From positions 62,001 through 126,000 of the forward strand of contig JAWZXG010000034.1 in the NCBI GenBank assembly GCA_037178625.1: a stretch of 64,000 nucleotides of DNA. Reading direction: 5' to 3'. This DNA comes from Skeletonema tropicum. Its lineage: Eukaryota; Bacillariophyta; Thalassiosirophyceae; Thalassiosirales; Thalassiosiraceae. Below are positions 61,793-64,000 of this stretch, piece after piece. A model generated the notes under the pieces. That model did not search any database. It had not been told where the DNA came from and saw only the letters and a program-made list of their open reading frames with translations. Position numbers and translations under genes: made by a program. Every line of letters begins with the position of its first letter. Positions within the stretch are counted from its first letter, which is position 1.

Positions 61793-63270
61793 ATGTCAGA
61801 TTATTACGAGAGAGACGACCGCAGGCGTGGCAGCCATCGAAGAGATCGCGACGATAGAGATTACTACCGGAGCAGCCGCCGTCGCTCCAGGTCTAGATCA
61901 AGATCTCGTTCACGATCTCCACCAAGCCATCGATATCATTCCAGCAGTAGTAGCGGCATTCCATCTGCGGGGATGATCCCATCAGCCGCTGCCCAACCAC
62001 CGCTTTCCAACACTGGCGGGCTTCCCCTAGGTGGATATTCTACCACACTTTCAGCGCAGGATAAGATCAACCGAGAACTGTTCGTGGGCAACACTCCCCC
62101 AGGGACATCGGAGGCTCTGTTGATGCAATTTCTCAGCGGGGCCATGCGCAAGACGAATCTTTGTCCACCCGATGCTACCCCCATTTTGGCATGTCGCACC
62201 AATCAAAAATTTGCATTCATTGAATGTGCCAGTGTCGACACGGCCAACAAGGCGCTCAATCTCAATGGTATTCCATTTTTGGGAGCCTCCCTTCGAGTTA
62301 GCCGCCCGTCCAAATATGCCGGGCCGCACATCCCCAGTCTCACATGGCAACAACTTACGGGACAGCCTCTCCCTCCCGGTATGACGCCTGTTCCTGAGAA
62401 TAATGGATTGGGGGGAGGATCGGCGGAGGAAAAACTAAATCGGGAATTGTTCATTGGTAATACTACCCCGGAAATGACTGAGGCGATGCTTCGTGACTTT
62501 TTGGGGAGGGCAATGGAGCAAGTGGGGTTGACGCGTATGCCAGGTAATCCGATTGTTTCGTGCCGTGTTAGTGGAAAGTTTGCCTTTGTTGAGTTGAGGA
62601 CGAAGGAAGAAGCGGAGAATGCGTTGAATTTGAATAATATCCCCTACTTGGGAGCGAGTCTGAGGGTGGGAAGGCCAAGTAAATACACTGGGCCTCATAC
62701 GCCCCATGGGAACTGGGAGGATATTTTGGCAAAGTGAGTTAATTTTATTGCAATAATTTCATTTGTGTGCTGCTGTGCAAATTATTCACTTCTCATGCTC
62801 ACCCTCGCATCTACTTTCTTCTGCCTTTTCAACTTAGATTCATGTCGGGGGAGTTGCAACTCAACAATGCTGCAAGTGCACCAGCACCACCACCCGCTGT
62901 TGCTGCTCCAGCCATGGCACAAGTGCCAGTTGCACCGGCAATGGCAATCGTACCTACTGCAGCAGCTGCTGTTCCCACCCGTGTGGTGGAACTGAAACAA
63001 ATGCTCACTCAACAGGACCTTGAAGACGACGAAGAATACAACGATATTCTTGAAGATACCCGTGATGAATGTTCAAGCTTTGGTACATTGAAAAATATTG
63101 TCATTCCCCGCTCTGGTCCAGGAGCTACCAAGATCTTTTTGGAGTACTTGTCTGCAGAGGACGCTGGGAAAGCTATTGCAGGATTGAAAGGCAGAACCTT
63201 TGATGGTCGACAGGTTGGGGCCACTTACTTTGATGAGATCAAGTTTGCCAATGAAGATTATTCTGACTAA
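61793..63270 (+). CDS. U2AF65: Splicing factor U2AF large subunit
   Basis: Exons are 61793-62733 and 62838-63270. The 104-bp intron (GTGAGT to AACTTAG) splits a Lys codon and restores DILAKFMSGEL. The product is about 457 residues, near the usual 470. U2AF65 binds the polypyrimidine tract and recruits U2 snRNP to 3' splice sites. An RS domain (about residues 10-43, SRSRSRSRSRS) is followed by two RRMs (ELFVGNTPPGTSEAL... and ELFIGNTTPEMTEAM...). Both end in an unusual matching LGASLRVxRPSKYxGPH motif. A C-terminal UHM-type RRM (DECSSFGTLKNIVIPR, then ATKIFLEYLSAEDAGKAI) follows an Ala/Pro-rich linker. The near-duplicate ends of RRM1 and RRM2 suggest internal duplication or homogenisation. Confidence 0.93.
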
Positions 63271-64000
63271 ACTTCTTTGCCCCTCTGCTTTGCTTTGTGA
63301 TCTTTTCTACTCTTTCTTTTTCCGAGGTATCAGTACAACAGAGACCAAGAAATGAGAAGCGTAAGACTATCTTTTCTCTTTGATGTCAGATTGCATTGGG
63401 ATTTGGAATGTTATATATTTATGCTAAGTTACTTCACTTGATAACAAATTGTTTTTGCTTCCCATATTCTACTGTTTCTTCCCTTTTACGAAATTAGTGA
63501 TGATATCTGATGGATGTTAGCTATTATAGTTGATGGTGAAGTAGAGGGTGTGTGTTATGCTTTAACCGTATTACTTTTGATAATACTTCTCAATCTTCAT
63601 CAGCGTATATGCAGGAGTAGCAGAATGAATTTAACAAGGCCTGTAAGACTTTTGTAGAGGATAAGGGGTGCTTATTTGCCCTTGAAAGAGATGCTGAACA
63701 ACAATCAACTGGGATTGAATGTTCAAATGAAGCCCGTGAGCTCCGCAAGCATGTAGGTTCAAACTTATCAATCTCCTCTCTAGTCCTCCTCAGCAATAAT
63801 ATTGCTTAGCTATGCAACCCTTTACGATAGAGCAAATGGATCATGAGTTAGTACTTGTTATTACTGAGCCATTCTGCCTTCTGCTTCCTCTTATTGCTTC
63901 CCCACCTTCGCACGCACTGTCACATGTCACCATTTAAAGTGGGACGCCTCGCTAGCTGGGAAGTGGTTACTCCACTACTTGAGGTGATGCGTAGAGCTAT
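63271..64000. other. 3' flank of U2AF65 to the window edge
   Basis: 730 bp; T-rich sequence just after the stop codon suits a 3' untranslated region. Beyond that I see nothing I can support. A short minus-strand open frame at 63590-63796 shows no family features. Confidence 0.35.

Overview
The window looks like nuclear DNA from a diatom, probably a centric one. The genes are eukaryotic (Pol II and Pol III subunits, U2AF65, Sec1, ERO1). Introns are few and short (76-113 bp, GT-AG). Two proteins begin with a signal peptide ending in the A-x-A-F pattern of diatom plastid import (a tyrosine/tryptophan permease and an ascorbate peroxidase). Intergenic DNA carries Ty1/copia, Ty3/gypsy and other transposon debris.

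Layout. 0.3-1.5 kb: DMT-family transporter. 2.4-3.4 kb: foldback-like element whose inverted ends are arrays of the palindrome GAATCCTAGGATTC. 3.65-8.78 kb: complete Ty1/copia retrotransposon with identical 282-bp LTRs and a 5-bp target duplication, inserted in codon 6 of the permease gene (continues to 10.2 kb). 10.3-24.7 kb: compact gene block (Spinster-like MFS, RPB2, Sec1/Munc18, CSC1/OSCA channel, MFS transporter). 24.8-25.7 kb: TRIM-like mini LTR element. 26.0-29.1 kb: CDIN1-type nuclease and RPC3. 28.1-30.4 kb: a segment repeated without visible change at 38.4-40.8 kb, giving a truncated RPC3 copy and two copies of a gypsy integrase relic. Between the copies lie a WbsX-like gene, a degraded gene and three tandem arrays with periods near 145, 175 and 184-187 bp. 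43.1-51.7 kb: ascorbate peroxidase, ankyrin protein, 3'(2'),5'-bisphosphate nucleotidase and acylaminoacyl-peptidase. 51.7-56.1 kb: non-genic DNA with a hairpin array and a decayed recombinase-like gene. 56.1-63.3 kb: an ERO1-fumarate reductase-cytochrome b5 fusion, a secreted Cys-rich Ly6-like protein and U2AF65.

The strongest candidate for an unusual system is the 1250-residue protein at 56122-59874. It joins the ER thiol oxidase ERO1 to a soluble fumarate reductase flavoprotein and a cytochrome b5 domain behind one signal peptide. This suggests disulfide formation whose electrons can be passed to fumarate instead of oxygen. A second candidate is the copia element: the 17 nt directly after its 5' LTR are the exact reverse complement of a stretch inside the same LTR, the geometry of a self-primed (Tf1-type) retrotransposon.

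Neighbouring genes mostly form convergent or divergent pairs with short spacers (55-140 bp at convergent ends). I see no operon-like or functional clustering, apart from the possible link between the ERO1 fusion and the adjacent disulfide-rich secreted protein.
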